A stretch of DNA of 64,000 nucleotides from Bathynomus jamesi (Eukaryota > Arthropoda > Malacostraca > Isopoda > Cirolanidae). Below the pieces are notes generated by a model that had not been told where the DNA came from, did not search any database, and was given only the letters and a program-made list of their open reading frames with translations. Position numbers and translations under genes: made by a program. The stretch lies in NCBI GenBank assembly GCA_023014485.1, contig JAJOZX010000995.1:360001-424000 (forward strand). Direction: 5' to 3'. Positions 29,703 through 41,170 of this stretch are shown piece by piece. The number at the start of each line of letters is the position of its first letter. Position 1 is the first letter of the stretch.

Positions 29703-30473
29703 TGCGTTCGAAAAGTCTCTCCGCAGTGCTATGTTAAACGCATAGGAAATTGAAAAACTACAATGTTTTCATTCAACCATGATTTAGTGATTTTATTACA
29801 TAACCTTTTGATTTTACAGCATGTGTTGAAAGTGTTTTCCACCATTTTGCAGGCACAGACAGAGCAACTCGTCTACACTTGTTGTCAAACACTTTTTTTT
29901 AAAGTGTTGGTTGATATTAAAGCAATGTAAGTGGATATTGCGGTTTTTAAGTTCTGAATTGTTTTCGGGCGGTCTTTATAAACACCTTTTGCTGCTCCCC
30001 ACAAGAAATAGTCGGGCGGCGTAAGGTCTTGGAATCGTAGAGGCCAAAGCCCCATTGAAATTATGCGATCCCCAAACACATCATGCAGTAGCAACATCGA
30101 AAGGTGAACAGTGTGTGCCGTGGCAGCATCTTGCTGGACGCATGCATTCAGTATTTCCATTTCATTTAGCTGTCCAATAAATGGATACAGAATTTCTGAA
30201 CAGTATCGTTCAGCATTTATCGTGTTCTCAAAGAAAATGAGACCGACAATTCGCTTTCTTGATATTGCAACCCAAACGCCGATTTTCTGGTCGTGTAATG
30301 GTGTTTCATGAATAGTGTTTCATGAATTTTTCACCAAGCAATCGACACACACTACTGCCACGATCCCAACTCTGTCACAGTACTGCGATCGAGTTTAAAC
30401 CGGCTGAAACCGGCTTAGCGCGCATATACTGGCTACAGCACGTTGACTGCGGAGAGACTTTTCGAACGCACTA
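29700..30473 (-). mobile_element. Deleted mariner-like element, 774 bp
   Basis: The ends match: agtgcgttcgaaaagtctct at 29701-29720 and its complement ending at 30472. TA lies at each flank (29698-29699 and 30474-30475). Only the C-terminal part of a transposase remains, and the rest of the gene has been deleted. Its right edge nearly touches the left end of TE-A copy 2. Confidence 0.8.
29885..30160 (-). pseudogene. Mariner transposase C-terminal fragment
   Basis: 92 codons with VQQDAATAHT (second catalytic Asp of the DDE/D triad), FGDRIISMGLWPLRFQDLTP and PDYFLWGAAKGVY (third catalytic residue region). This pattern marks the C-terminal catalytic half of mariner-like transposases. The DNA-binding N-terminus and first Asp are missing. 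It ends near the 3' inverted repeat as in full elements. Confidence 0.8.
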
Positions 30474-30724
30474 TATATTAGAGTGTGTCAATTTTGGGGG
30501 TGAAATGACTAAATTGAAAATCATGTGATTTGGTAGCAATTTAATGTAATCATTTAGCATACAAAATAATATCCTTGCTTCAAAAACAATAAAAAATAAC
30601 TCCTACCTACATCAATTTTAATTAAAAAATTCCATTTTTCCATAAATTTGTAACAAAATAACACATGTGCGCAAACATCCTATCAACATTTAAAGTGGCA
30701 ATAAGATATCATTCAGAGTCTTTA

Positions 30725-31720
30725 TTTGAAAGTAACCAATGCAGTCATGTCCTTTTTGCTGCGGTTCCTTGACATCAGCATTCGGCTTGCTACTTGCGCT
30801 TTGATGTAGCCTTCTCGCCTCTCGTGACTGTAAACTTGACTAGCTGCTTCTGTGACCATTTTCACCCATCTCTCCACACTCTGAGTGTGAGAAGGCCACT
30901 TTGGCACTTGCATTGGGGCCTCTTTAAGTTGTGTTAAATCTTTGTTTGTTATACATGTTGTCAGTGGTGGCTTCAAAACTTCCGAACTCAAGTTAACTAA
31001 CTCTGACAATTTCGTGGCATTGACGTTTATCGGAGGTACCTTCCTTGTCTGAACAGAGCAGTCTCCCAGCTGGTCATCATCTAGTGATGTTCCTCTAAGC
31101 TTTAGAATGATTTCCACAGCCTCAGTTCGCTCTTTGGTACATTGGCTGCAGAGTATTGCTTGCAAAACTGCCTCTGGCCTAGCATACCAAGCGGACCTTC
31201 TCACCACAGGTAACACGATGTCCACCACTACTTTCCTTTGGGTTCTCAGTAGCTGTAATTGAAACAAGATGTGGTTGGGCCCCTCCATCCACATTGGATT
31301 AAGTTTTACATTGAACCAGTGAGGAAGATAAAACCCAATAATAAATTCAACAATCAACATCAAATTCTGAAGCATTTTGCCCTTCAGTGCATGTTTGGAA
31401 ACCCAAATCCTGCAGAAACGAATCACTGTAGTTAACCAACGACTGTGACTTACGGGTCCAATCTCCAAGAGAGCCAGATTTTGAGGCAACTCTCCTGATC
31501 TGATTGCTTGAACAATACGATAAGCGTAAGATTGATCCGTGCTGAGGTCTTTGATAACTTCTTCAGACAACACTGGAAGGGGAGGGCCTACTTCGACCTT
31601 TGGAAATTTTGTATTTATTTCTAATTCCGTTGCTTCATCTAGCATGTTGCCAAGGGGGACTGACCACTTGTTGTTGCTCTTTGTAGGACCATCAAGTTCC
31701 TGGATGAGCCGACGAAGAGG
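30725..31720 (-). pseudogene. TE-A copy 2 transposase, C-terminal segment
   Basis: Open from the insertion edge at 31720 (PLRRLIQELDGPTK) to 30725, uninterrupted over about 330 codons. It aligns throughout with TE-A copy 1 (2350-3336): DLSTDQ, GPVSHSRWLTT, a GPNH(I/V) block, a stretch with YARPEAVLQAILCS, and a C-terminal WPSHTQSVERWVKMVTEAA and YSHERREG. Conservation of a single frame here contrasts with the broken copy 1. The C-terminal Trp/Arg-rich region probably corresponds to the end of the RNase H-like fold, by analogy only. Confidence 0.7.
31710..31720. repeat. 11-bp target-site duplication cgacgaagagg, left copy (right copy 35706-35716)
   Basis: The same 11 bases flank the 2A-LINE at 31710-31720 and 35706-35716. 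They encode LRR of the TE-A protein (PLRR), which confirms the insertion point inside that gene. Confidence 0.9.
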
Positions 31721-31733
31721 TTGTTGTTGTTGT

Positions 31734-32441
31734 TTAGCCGATCAGCCCACCCTGATCGAGCAAGCCGGCGGCACGCAGGTAACCGATCGCCCTCTCCGGA
31801 GTGGACCAGAGGTTCAGCGCACTCGTGATGTTGTGTTGTGTTCGTTGTTGTGCTAGAGCGGTACAGTCCGTCATAATGTGTTCAATTGTTTGTGGTGTGT
31901 CTTGGCACAGGTGGCAGGTGTCGTCTATGGAGTTGTCTAGTCTGTGTTTATATGTCCATAAGTTGGGGTGATGTCCACATCGGAATCGTGCTAAGTTAAC
32001 TCGATCCGATCTGCTCAGGCTGATCTCTGACCTGTTAATGGGCGGCGGCTTCGCACCTAGGACCGCATTCGGACCGAGTCGTGTCAGTGCTTTGTGGGTT
32101 AGGTGTGTGTGTATGTGTTTTCTGTACTGTGTGATGTCTGTGGGGCGTGGTATGGAATGGAGTATTTGGTTATAATGTCTCTCTGGTGTTACCTTAATGG
32201 TGCGAGGTGTTGGTGCATGATTGTACATGTAGTGGCAAGGGTGTTGTGGGTTAGTTGTCGCTGCTGCCATGAATTGTGTTCCCCTCATGTCTAAATGTTC
32301 CCTAACTTTTAGTATTTTTGTTTCTGTGTGCAGGTGTTCTATTGGTGTTGTTTGAGTGCATCCTGTAATGATACGAAGTGCGTTGTTTGTATTGTTTGTA
32401 AGGTGTTTATGTGTGTGTTTGAGATAATGGGTGCCCAGCAT
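31734..32441 (-). pseudogene. 2A-LINE ORF2 C-terminal domain with zinc-finger-like motif
   Basis: 236 codons reading to the very 3' end. Starts in the thumb-connection region (ALRIITGCTQTTPIEHLH), then DRVNLARFRCGHHPNLWTY and CHLCQDTPQTIEHIMTDC, a CxxC...HxxxxC finger of the kind found at the C-terminus of many jockey/I-type ORF2 proteins. It is separated from the RT frame by a frameshift or stop near 32450-32680. Confidence 0.75.
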
Positions 32442-32679
32442 GGGCTAGCATAGTCCATAACTGAGCGAATATATTGTTTGTAGATGAGTGATGTTGTTTC
32501 CTGCTGGTGTCCAAAGTTTGTGCCTGTTAGTACCCTAAGCGTGTTAAGTCTTGACGTACATTTGTTTTTAATGTCCTGAATGTGGTTTGCAAAAGATAAT
32601 GATGTGTTGTATGTGACACCTAGTATTTTGGTTCTGTGAGTGTGTGGAATGTTGATGTTGTTTAGTGTAAGTTGTGGAA

Positions 32680-33465
32680 TTACCTGGTGTTCTTTGTGTT
32701 GCTTGTAAGCAAGGTGATGGTTGATTTTGTGGGCGCTACTTTGAGTCTATTGTGTGTGAGCCAGTCTTGTATACTGTTTATGTATGTTTGTAGGTTATTT
32801 GTAGCGGTGTCGATGTTGTTGTGGGTGGATGTTAGAGTGATATCATCTGCATATGATGATAAGGTAAGCTTGTTATCTATGGGTGTTGGAATGTCATGCA
32901 TGTATAAGTTGAAGAGTGTTGGTGAGAGAACAGAGCCTTGAGGGACCCCGTTCGGAAAAAGCTTGTTTTTGGATGACTTGCCATTAAATGTGACATGTGA
33001 GTATCTTCCTGAGAGATAGTTGCTCAGCCACCTTTTGGTGTTATTGTGCATGTTTGTGTTGAGTATTTTGTTTATGAGAGGGAAGCGTGGGATAGCATCA
33101 AATGCTTTACTAATGTCTATTGTTGCTAATAGTATACGTTGAGCTGGTCTTCTAGAGTTGATGCCATCCATGATGTGCTGCGTCAGGTTAGTGAGTAATG
33201 TCGTGGTTGAGTGGTGAGGTCTGAATCCATGTTGAGTAGGCGATAGTGGTATGTGTGGGTTGGTGATTTGTAAGATTAGTCTTTCTGTTACTTTGGAAGG
33301 TGTGCATAGTAAAGTAATGGGTCTATAGGAAGCTGGTTCTGTTGGATTTTTGTTTGGTTTGAGTAGTGTAATAATTTTACCTTGTTTCCATATGTCAGGA
33401 ATAATACAGTGTTGGTATGAATATGTGCTGATATTTGTGAGAGCTAGTATTCCTTGTGGGCCCAA
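32680..33465 (-). pseudogene. 2A-LINE reverse transcriptase core
   Basis: 262 codons: IPDIWKQGKIITLLKPNKNP, YRPITLLCTPSKVTERLI, HGFRPHHSTTTLLTN, LATIDISKAFDAIPR (catalytic Asp), GVPQGSVLSPTLFNLYMHDI and SSYADDITLTS (catalytic Asp pair). All RT core motifs look intact. Upstream SGPDNIS-like finger residues lie in the region 33466-33560 in another frame. It would prime cDNA synthesis at the nicked target. Confidence 0.8.
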
Positions 33466-33773
33466 GTGTTTAAGGTGTATGTTAGATATGTTGTCTGGTC
33501 CAGTAGCCTTCGAATTTTTAATGTTTTTGATGATCTTGGTGGTCTGGTCTGTATTGAAGGGTGTAATGGTCGTGTCGAGTCTGTAGGTTTTCTTGTGTCT
33601 GGCTGTTTGTTTGTCTGCGTGTTTCTGGTTGTTGTCTCTGTTTAAGTGACTTATCTTTGCGTAGTGATTAACTAGAATGTTAGCTTGTTGTGTGTATGTT
33701 GGGATATTATTTTGGCTGCGACAGATAGCCGCGTGTGAGGTGTGAATGCCGCTGTTAGAGTGGGTAATGCTGT

Positions 33774-34516
33774 TTATAGTCTTGTATAGCCTGTATGTAT
33801 CTGTGGAGTGTTTAGTGTTGTTATGAATTCCCTGAATGTTTCTGTTTGTTTTTCTTTGAGTTTGTTGTTTATTTCTGTGTTGAGCTGTTGTATCTGCTGC
33901 TTTATGGCTTCTGTGTGTGGTGTTTGTGTGTTATGTTTGAGGTTGTTACGTTGCCTTATGAGGTGGGCTATTTCTCTAGTGTAATTTGGGTTGTATTTCC
34001 TAATGTTGCCTTTGGGTATGTATTTGTTTGCATTATTGATAATCTGATTAAATGTCTTGAGTGTTGTATCGATGTTTATGATGGGTGTGCTGTTTAATGT
34101 GGTGAATTGTTCCTCAGTCTGTATTTTGAACTGTTCCCAATCAGCTTTCTTGTAATTTCTGTAAGTGTGCCTAAGGCTGTTGGGCAGAGTGTAGAATGTG
34201 TTGTAATGATGATGGGCAGGTGGTCTGATGACAGTTGTTTTTCTGTTCTCCATTGTGTATGTGTTGCTAGTGAGGGGGAACAGAACGTTATGTCTGGGGA
34301 GGAGTTTGAGTATCCTGCTTGATGTGGTATGTGTGTATGTTCTTCTGTATTGTTAAGAATGAAGAGGCTGTTTAGTTGTGTGGCTATGTTGGCGCCTCTG
34401 GTGTTGTTTTGGTTGTGCAGGTACCAACTAGTGTCTTTGGCGTTGAAGTCTCCTCCTAAGATGACATTAGTGAGAGAGGCAAGATTGTGTAACTGTGGAT
34501 TGTAATTGGCTGGCAC
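33774..34516 (-). pseudogene. 2A-LINE endonuclease C-terminal half and linker
   Basis: Two overlapping frames. 34516-34094 contains NVILGGDFNAKDTSWY, GYSNSSPDITFCS and LSSDHLPIIIT, the GDFNA and SDH blocks of the endonuclease. 34253-33774 continues as a helical, Asn/Gln-rich linker (YKKADWEQFK, NPNYTREIAHLIRQRNNLK). One frameshift separates them. Confidence 0.8.
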
Positions 34517-34602
34517 CTGAGGTGAACTATCTGGTGGGATGTAAATGTTGATTAGTGTGGTGTTGTGTTTTGCGCGTGTTTTAATGTTAACTGCCTGTAT
34601 TT

Positions 34603-35274
34603 CTATCGTGTTATCTGCTTGGATTGTGTTTGTAATGTTTTGGGTAGCATCAGTGTAGCTAATGCTTTTACGTATGTAAGTGATGAGTCCACCCCCGTTA
34701 CCCCCAGTACGATCTTGACGGATCGCCGTGAAGTCAGGGATGGTGGTGTTTTGTGTGTGCGTTTTAGTTTTGTTTCTTGTATAAGTGCTATGTGAATGTT
34801 TTGTTTCTGTACGAATTCCCTAAGCTGCATGATTTTGTTTGTGAGGCCATCTACGTTGTACTGTAATATGTTAATATTATACTTCTGTATGTGCCTCATG
34901 GTGCTATTGTGTCTATGTCTTTGTGTATGGTGACATGTGTAAGTTGTAGTGGGGCCTGGATTAGTCTTAATGTCGCCAGAGAGTAAGAGTAGTTCGGGGA
35001 GCACGCAATTGTTCCCTGTAATTGAAAAAATAGCACGCTGAGAATAGGTCCGGCCCCGGGAGCCGATCGGCACTCTGACCGTGCCACGCAACAGGCCGTC
35101 GACTGCCAGTCTGGCCAACCGTAGACAGCCCGCTGCACGGAGATTTGAGGAAGTTTGGCCACCAGCGCGTTGATGTTTTGGTTTGACGTCGCCTCTTCGC
35201 GTTGACGTGTCCTGCGCTGGAGGATGCAGCCACTGTTTAGAAGCTTCCTCGTCAGCTGCTAACACTTTTTTCAC
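34603..35274 (-). pseudogene. 2A-LINE N-terminal frame: leader, 2A-like motif, endonuclease start
   Basis: ATG at 35274. Residues 1-90 are a basic/Ala-rich leader, then LPELLLLSGDIKTNPGP (residues about 92-108). After it comes a His-rich spacer and YNINILQYNVDGLTNKI with IALIQETKL, the first endonuclease blocks (catalytic Asn and Glu). The frame then shifts and continues near 34516. 2A-like peptides in LINEs can cause ribosome skipping at the Gly-Pro bond, giving a separate leader. A link to targeting is speculative. Confidence 0.75.
34951..34998 (-). other. 2A-like ribosome-skipping motif
   Basis: Encodes LLLLSGDIKTNPGP. The 2A consensus is D(V/I)ExNPGP. Here the Glu is Lys and the rest is kept, including the upstream Leu-rich run typical of LINE 2A sequences. 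Whether it skips with Lys is unknown. Confidence 0.75.
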
Positions 35275-35716
35275 GTTGTTCTCGCTACCTGTTCAGACGT
35301 TTTTTATAAACAAATCTCAGTTTTCTGCTCAACACGGCTCTTTCTAATTTTAAAATTGATTAGTCAAGGAAGGAAGATGTTGACTTCTATTTTGCAGCAA
35401 CAGTTGATGATATTTATGTTACTTTACTGATTAATGAAAATGATTAGGCTCTTCAAGTTATAAAAGAATTCTTTCGTAATAATTGATAAATACGAAACAC
35501 AAAACGTATATGCAAACAGGATGATGATGCTTAGACTACTCAAGTTGATGAAGTTTTCTCTTTCTCATATATTGTATCGACGTAATACTGTAAATATATT
35601 TAAAGTTTCTGCATAAATAACTTGTGTTTCACAGTAAACAAAGATTTCCCTCAATCTTCTATCACATCCTAATGGTGTGCCCATAGCAACACTCGCGTTA
35701 ATATACGACGAAGAGG

Positions 35717-35759
35717 TAGTTCCCATGTGTGCAAATCAAATACAATCCAAGTTTTTCCA
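35717..35759 (-). pseudogene. TE-A copy 2 transposase, short middle piece with CxxH-equivalent
   Basis: Minus-strand frame WIVFDLHTWELPLRR. It aligns with WMICQLHVNELPLRH of copy 1. The Cys of CxxH is Phe here, and Asn is Trp, so the motif is degraded. The piece lies between the 2A-LINE and the BEL element. Confidence 0.7.
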
Positions 35760-36319
35760 TGGAAAAAATAGGTCCTGCTCCAACCAGATTAGCCTAAACA
35801 CAACCTAGGCTACGTTGGAGTTGGAAGACCTAGGCCAAAGATGAACTAGCCTAACTATGTGTCCATAAACAGGACTTCCATACACTTTTGTTAAACAATT
35901 ACAGCTGAAATGTCAGCTTATTTAACCTAAATTTAATAACCGAAGGGAAATTTATGAACTTCTTACCTTGAAACTGTTATAAATTTTATCTCTTGACACC
36001 ATAAAACATTTTTATTCCGGCTTTTTCCGTCGCTGTCGTATGCTTAATCAGCTTATGCTTATTCAGCTTCTCGCCCTGTTATTCTGCTTATCCCGATCTT
36101 TTTCTTCTTCTTAAAACCGTGTTGCTATTTCTAGCCATGGGATCTTTTTTCTTTTCATCCCATATTTGTTTTTTCGTTGGTGTTTTTTAATTTTTCTCAG
36201 CAAGAGTTCATGTTCTCCTTCTGAGTTATTTTTTATTATTATTATTTATTTTAATGTCAATATGGCTTATCCAAGATTAGGTGGGTCTTCCATTTCGGTA
36301 CTCCCAAATTTTCCATACA
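35760..36319 (-). repeat. BEL/Pao 3' LTR (560 bp)
   Basis: Begins tggaaaaaatagg and ends ccataca on the plus strand (TG...CA on the minus strand). It matches 42443-43002 with one substitution (gttgga/gatgga) and about five 1-3 nt length differences by eye. Confidence 0.9.
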
Positions 36320-36535
36320 TTGGGGCCAGCCAGAAAGGAAAAATTGCATGTGAAACCCAATTTTTTCTTTAATATTTATTAACCCATCTTAGATTACCTA
36401 TATTTTATGTTTTATTTGTTATTCCATTTTTGTTTTTCCTCACTTTTTAATATAAAAAGTGTAGCATTTTATAAAGTCCTCACCCTTTTCAAAATGAAAG
36501 GGTGTTGCATTTTAGTTTATTTTCCATAGGAAATA

Positions 36536-37363
36536 TTACAATACTCCAGCCCTTATCTTTTGTTGTAACATCTGCCTAGCTCGTAGAGCAGTTGAACGTT
36601 GTGGTCTACTATTTGTGGTATAGGTTATTGTAGTAGTAGGACTAGTTACATCATTTATTGAACAGGTTAGGTTTGGTATAGTTTGGGTCAAATTTTGATC
36701 ATCATCAGAATCTATTATAGATTCATCATCTTGATCATTTTTGTTAACAGTAGTTGGTCCTACTTCTAGGGGGTATAAGAGTGATACATCTCTTATAGTT
36801 TCACCTGAAGCAGTTTTAAGTTTTACAACCCTGGTTAATCCATCTTCCCCAGTTTTTAGTTCTAAAACTCTACCTAATGGCCAACACTGTCTTGGTGTAT
36901 TTTGTCTAATTAGAACTACATCTCCTACCCTAATTTTATTAACCCAGTCTTTGTTTTGTATATATTTATGTCTTTCTCTCAACCCAACAAGGTATTCATC
37001 ACTCCATTGCTTTTTAAATTTTGTTTTTATATTTGTTATTTGTGATAATCTATTTTGCAAATCATGATTATTATCACTCCAAGGTGGATCATCCAAGGAG
37101 ATATTGTAATCAGGTAGAAGGTTAATGACTTCTCCCTTAATCAAATGATTTGGGGTGAGAGGCTCTACATCATTAATATTATCCCCTACATAAGTAAGAG
37201 GTCTGTTATTGACAACATTCTCAATTTCACTAATGAGAGTGAGAAGTTCAAAGAATTCAATTTGTTTTTTACCTATTGATTTCTTTAGGCAATTCTTTAT
37301 TGTTTGGATATTCCTTTCCCAGATTGCTCCATACCATGGTGAGCAACAGGGATGTATTTCCAT
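36536..37363 (-). pseudogene. BEL/Pao integrase C-terminal part (DUF5641-like)
   Basis: Frame after a frameshift near 37330: SPWYGAIWERNIQTIKNCLKK (end of the integrase core, with WER and the final catalytic Glu), NNRPLTYV, LTPNHLIKG, then QWSDEYLVGLRERH and RVGDVVLIRQ ... WPLGRVLEL, the DNA-binding tail typical of BEL/Pao. It would join cDNA ends to the host DNA. Confidence 0.85.
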
Positions 37364-39096
37364 TTTATTTTGTTATTTTGTAGATATGTTATGGTATGTG
37401 AATTTTGTAATATGTCATTTATTTGGTTTTCACCAGCCTTGAAATAGGTTGCATTATCTGTCCAAACAATTTTGGGTACAGAATGCTTAGCACAAAATCT
37501 TCTAAAGCTATAGACAAATGATTCTGCGGAGAGATCACTCACTACGTCTAAGCTGACTGCTCTAGAAGATGAACATGTGTAAAGTATGATGTACATTTTT
37601 TGTTCTGTTGTTCCCAGACCAACAGTCAAACTTCCTGTATAGTCTATGCCAACTGTTTCAAAAGGCCTATTAAAGGTGACTCTCTCTGTTGGCAAATCAG
37701 GAGGATTGGTCTTCCTGAAAGATCTGGAATGAATCCTTTTGCAGGTGACACAGTTATTCAAAACTGTCTTTACAGTCATTCTGCCTTTGGGTATCCAATA
37801 CAACTTTCTAATGGCATTTAATGTTTGTGGAACGCCCATGTGATAAAGTTCATTGTGTTTCTCTCTAATAATTAGGGTTGTAATGTGATGGAACCTAGGA
37901 AGAAGAAGGGGTTGTTTACTGTTATATGTGATTTGTGATTTGTTTAATCTACCCTTACATCTTAATAAGCCATCTTTGTCAATGTAAAGATTCAAGTTTA
38001 TTACCACAGAGGGTACTTTGTTCCTTTGTTTACCAATTGTTAAAAAATCTATTTCATTTTTGTATTCTGTTTGTTGTATGTGGTTAATCCAATATTTGGT
38101 AGCTAGACTTGTATACATTTCATTATCATTATTTCTTTGTTTATTTATTTTCTTTAAACAGTTGTGAATGAATCTGAGACAGTAAGATGTTACCCTTACA
38201 AGTTTGCCAAAGTCAGAATAACTGTTATAATCTAATAGTGGCTCAACTTTATTTGTGGTTATCATGTTAAGTTTTACATTAATTTGTTCTGCTGGCCACA
38301 TTGTTTCATCCTGAATGAATTCAGGTCCATGAAACCAATTTTTGTTGGATTTTAGTAATTTACAGGATAATCCTCTTGTGAGAAAGTCTGCAGGATTTTG
38401 TTTTGTTGGAATGTATCTGAAGGTTATGTCCAAATTTTGTCTAGCTTCTTTAATGTCTCTTAATCTGTTACGGACAAAGATGTTTTTTGAGTTTAACTCA
38501 TCAGAGTTGATCCATGCCAAGCAGATTTGACTGTCAAGCCAAATATATGTAGTTGTGATGTTTACATCATAATAGACTTCATGGAGAAATACTGTTATTT
38601 TTACAGCTAGATAACCCGCAAGTAGTTCAAGCTGAGGAATAGTTTTCTTTTGTTTTAAGGGTGTTACTTTCCCCTTGGCATAGATCAAATGGCTGCCATC
38701 CTCACCTACAAGGTAAGCGCAACAGCCATACACCTTTTCACTGGCATCACCAAATACATGCAAGGTTTGAGGTGTATCTCTGTGTCCACAAACTCTGGGA
38801 ATATTTATGTTTTGTAATTTATTGAGATCTTTAGCTAACCTTTTCCAGCTATCTTGTTGTTTATTGGTTATAGGATCATCCCAGTCTACTTTCTGTTTCC
38901 AAAATTCTTGTAAAAGAACCCTGGATCTGATAGTAGAAGGAAGGAGTAAACCCATAGGATCAAATATTTTTGAACTTTCGGATAAGATCTTTCTTTTTGT
39001 GTTAGCTGTTGTATCTAAGGTGTAGCCTTTTGTGCAGAGTGAATCATGAACTTTAGAATCTGAGTTCAAATCCCAGATCATGCCTAATGTTTTCAC
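37297..39096 (-). pseudogene. BEL/Pao RNase H and integrase N-terminal and core domains
   Basis: 600-codon open frame. N-terminal part is the connection after RT: TLGMIWD, KIFDPMGLLLPSTIRSRVLLQE (Pao A17-type region), WDDPI. RNase H: LHVFGDASEKVYGCCAYLV, PQLELLAG, WLDSQICLAWI, NPADFLTRG. Integrase: an H...H...CVTC zinc motif (ELYHMGV, NNCVTCKRIH), then GIDYTGSL (first Asp) and IVWTDNATYF (second Asp). The frame is lost about ten residues before the final catalytic Glu, which continues at 37363 in another frame, so a single indel separates the pieces. Confidence 0.9.
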
Positions 39097-39803
39097 CCTG
39101 TTTTTGGTTCTGTTAATCCTTTGTCTTCTGATTTTATTTTTTGATTTAGTCTCTCATTATTTGTGATCCACTCTCTTAATTCAAAATTACCTTCTTTCAT
39201 TATTTTATCTGCTTTTATGTAAACTTCATTTAATTCTGACTCTGTTTTGGTTGATCCTACAAGGTTATCTACATAGAAGTGATCTTTCAAGAACTGAACA
39301 GTTAAATCATTTTCATCATACAAATTTAAGTGATGTTTGATGGTTAAAGCCAGTAAACTAGGACTTGCATTTGCTCCAAACAAAACCACATTAAATTTAA
39401 ATGTTTTAAACCCTTTATTTAAGTCATATGGATCATTAAACCACAAGAATCTTAGTTGATCTTTGTCATAGTTATTTTTCAGATGAATTCTCAAAAAAGC
39501 TTTGCTTATATCACTTTGAACTGCATAGTCATCTAATCTAAATCTTAGAAGGATTTTTACAAGGTCTGAAATAAGATTAGGCCCCTCTATGAGACAGTCA
39601 TTCAAGCTATGCTTATTGCCATCTTTAAGACTACAGTTATACACAACTCTAAGTTTTGTTGTGGGTGCATCCTTTCTATAGACTCCTGTGTGAGTAAGAT
39701 AATGGCAGTTGTCTTTTTTAAAGGGGTGATCTTTAACTTCTTCAATGAAGCCTTTTTCTAACTGGTCCTTGAAAACATCATCATACATTTTAATTCTCTT
39801 CAT
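39093..39803 (-). pseudogene. BEL/Pao reverse transcriptase
   Basis: 236 codons: KGFIEEV, CHYLTHTGVYR, TTKLRVVYNCSLKDG, GPNLISDLVKILLRFR, AVQSDISKAFLRI (catalytic Asp), FNVVLFGANASPSLL and HFYVDNLVGST (YVDN in place of YVDD, a variant common in BEL/Pao). The start of the RT lies in the preceding frame (39807 upstream) and the downstream part at 39096, so boundaries are frameshifts. The core is otherwise complete. Confidence 0.9.
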
Positions 39804-39806
39804 TTT

Positions 39807-40112
39807 TTAATCTTTCATCAAATTATAGAGATGACCTTTAGCTACCTTTAGATTATCATTTAATTTTGGACTATTGATCTTCCAAGGTAGTTCAATTGAA
39901 TAATGGCCATTTTCATACATGATGGTGTTTTCAAAATTTTCAGCCATTAATTGATTTTCATCTGTATGATCACCATCTTGCACCCCCACTGACTCTAATA
40001 GCCAGAGCTGTTGTACACCTTTATCTAATTCTTCAGTTGTTAATGATTTATTTAATATTTCAGTATTTATGTCATTATTTGAGTTGTGTAAGACCTTGTC
40101 ATAATAGGGCAA
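39807..40112 (-). pseudogene. BEL/Pao protease-RT linker segment
   Basis: 101 codons with LWLLESVGVQ and YSIELPWKI and a C-terminal KGHLYNLMKD. The LWxLExVG and ELPWK phrases are the conserved stretch just upstream of BEL/Pao RT. It is separated from the protease frame by several stops (40113-40144) and from the RT by one frame change. Confidence 0.8.
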
Positions 40113-40144
40113 GTTTGTTAGTCATATATTTTTATTTTTCATTG

Positions 40145-41170
40145 TTATTTTATATTATCTATGTGTCCCAGTGGAGCTATACCCCAGTGAGTATCTAGAG
40201 CAATCCCATCTCCTATTCTGACTATGCCCTTCTGAATTAAGTGAATATAATCAGCTCCAATTAACATTTGAACATTATCTATTATATCATCATTTAAATT
40301 TCTATCTGCAATTTTATATTGCTTTTTAAGTTGTTGTATTACTTCTTTTAAATTTGGTATTTTAAATTTTTGTTGACCAACTTGTTCAATGACTACTACT
40401 TCTATGTTTGTTGTTTTATTCTCTGTGGGTATATCCAGATCTAAATTGACTGTATTATATTTTTCTTTCTGTTCATTTTCTTTGACAAATGATGTTATAC
40501 ACAATTCTTGTTCATTTTTATGAGTTTGTAGGCCTAATTGATTAACTAATGATTGATCTACAAATGTTTGTTGGGAACAAGAATCTATTAGACATCTTAT
40601 AGGAGTTGTCCCACCTTCTTTATTTTTTAAATCCAAGGTTATTGTAGGTAGGAGTACACTAGAATTTTTATTGACATTATTTATTGATATATGTCCATTA
40701 AATGTTTTTTCATTTTTCTTTAGGTTTTGTTTATTTGAATTTTTAAATGAATCACAAAGACAAGAGACATGATTTAAACTTCCACAATTAACACATTTGA
40801 ATCTTATTTTTGTTTTGCAGTCTTTGTTAGTATGTCCTGCACCTGTGCATTTAGTACAAAGGTTTAACTGAGAACACCTATTTATCCGGGATTCTAAGTC
40901 TACATATTTAGTACATCGTGTGCTATAGTGATCATCAGCCGAACAAAATTTACACTTACGTACAAATTCTGTCGTAACATTAAAATTTCGTAGTGTAGGA
41001 GTTAGACCTATCACTTTTTGTTCTGATTTGTCTTTTTGTTGTGGTTGTGGTTTGTTTGTATTTTCTTTGTTGTGTCTTTGTTTGTGAATCAATCTTTGTT
41101 TGTGAATCAATCTTTGTTTGTGAATCAATCTTTGAAGATTTGTACATTGACAAAACATTTGGAAATTCAT
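40145..41170 (-). pseudogene. BEL/Pao Gag zinc knuckles and aspartic protease
   Basis: Frame with CKFCSADDHYSTRC, CTKCTGAGHTNKDC and CVNCGSLNHVSCLC (three knuckle-like Cys/His clusters, about 40955-40750), a spacer, then IRCLIDSCSQQTFVDQSL. The aspartic protease active site is normally D(S/T)G. Here it reads DSC, which would be unusual or damaging. It continues to GADYIHLI and stops at 40145. The upstream edge overlaps the gag frame by 190 nt, so an indel lies near 41000-41150. Confidence 0.85.

Larger units (their letters stand above)
31721..35705 (-). mobile_element. LINE with 2A-like peptide (nested in TE-A copy 2)
   Basis: The 3985-bp insertion is bounded by a perfect 11-bp duplication. 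The 3' end on the minus strand is a (CAA)n-like tail (rc of ttgttgttgttgttt at 31721-31735). It carries a 2A-like sequence, an endonuclease, RT and a C-terminal finger on the minus strand. The strand composition is strongly T/G over A/C on the plus strand (A/C-rich sense RNA). The region 35275-35705 is the 5' UTR, with no ORF seen. Confidence 0.85.
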
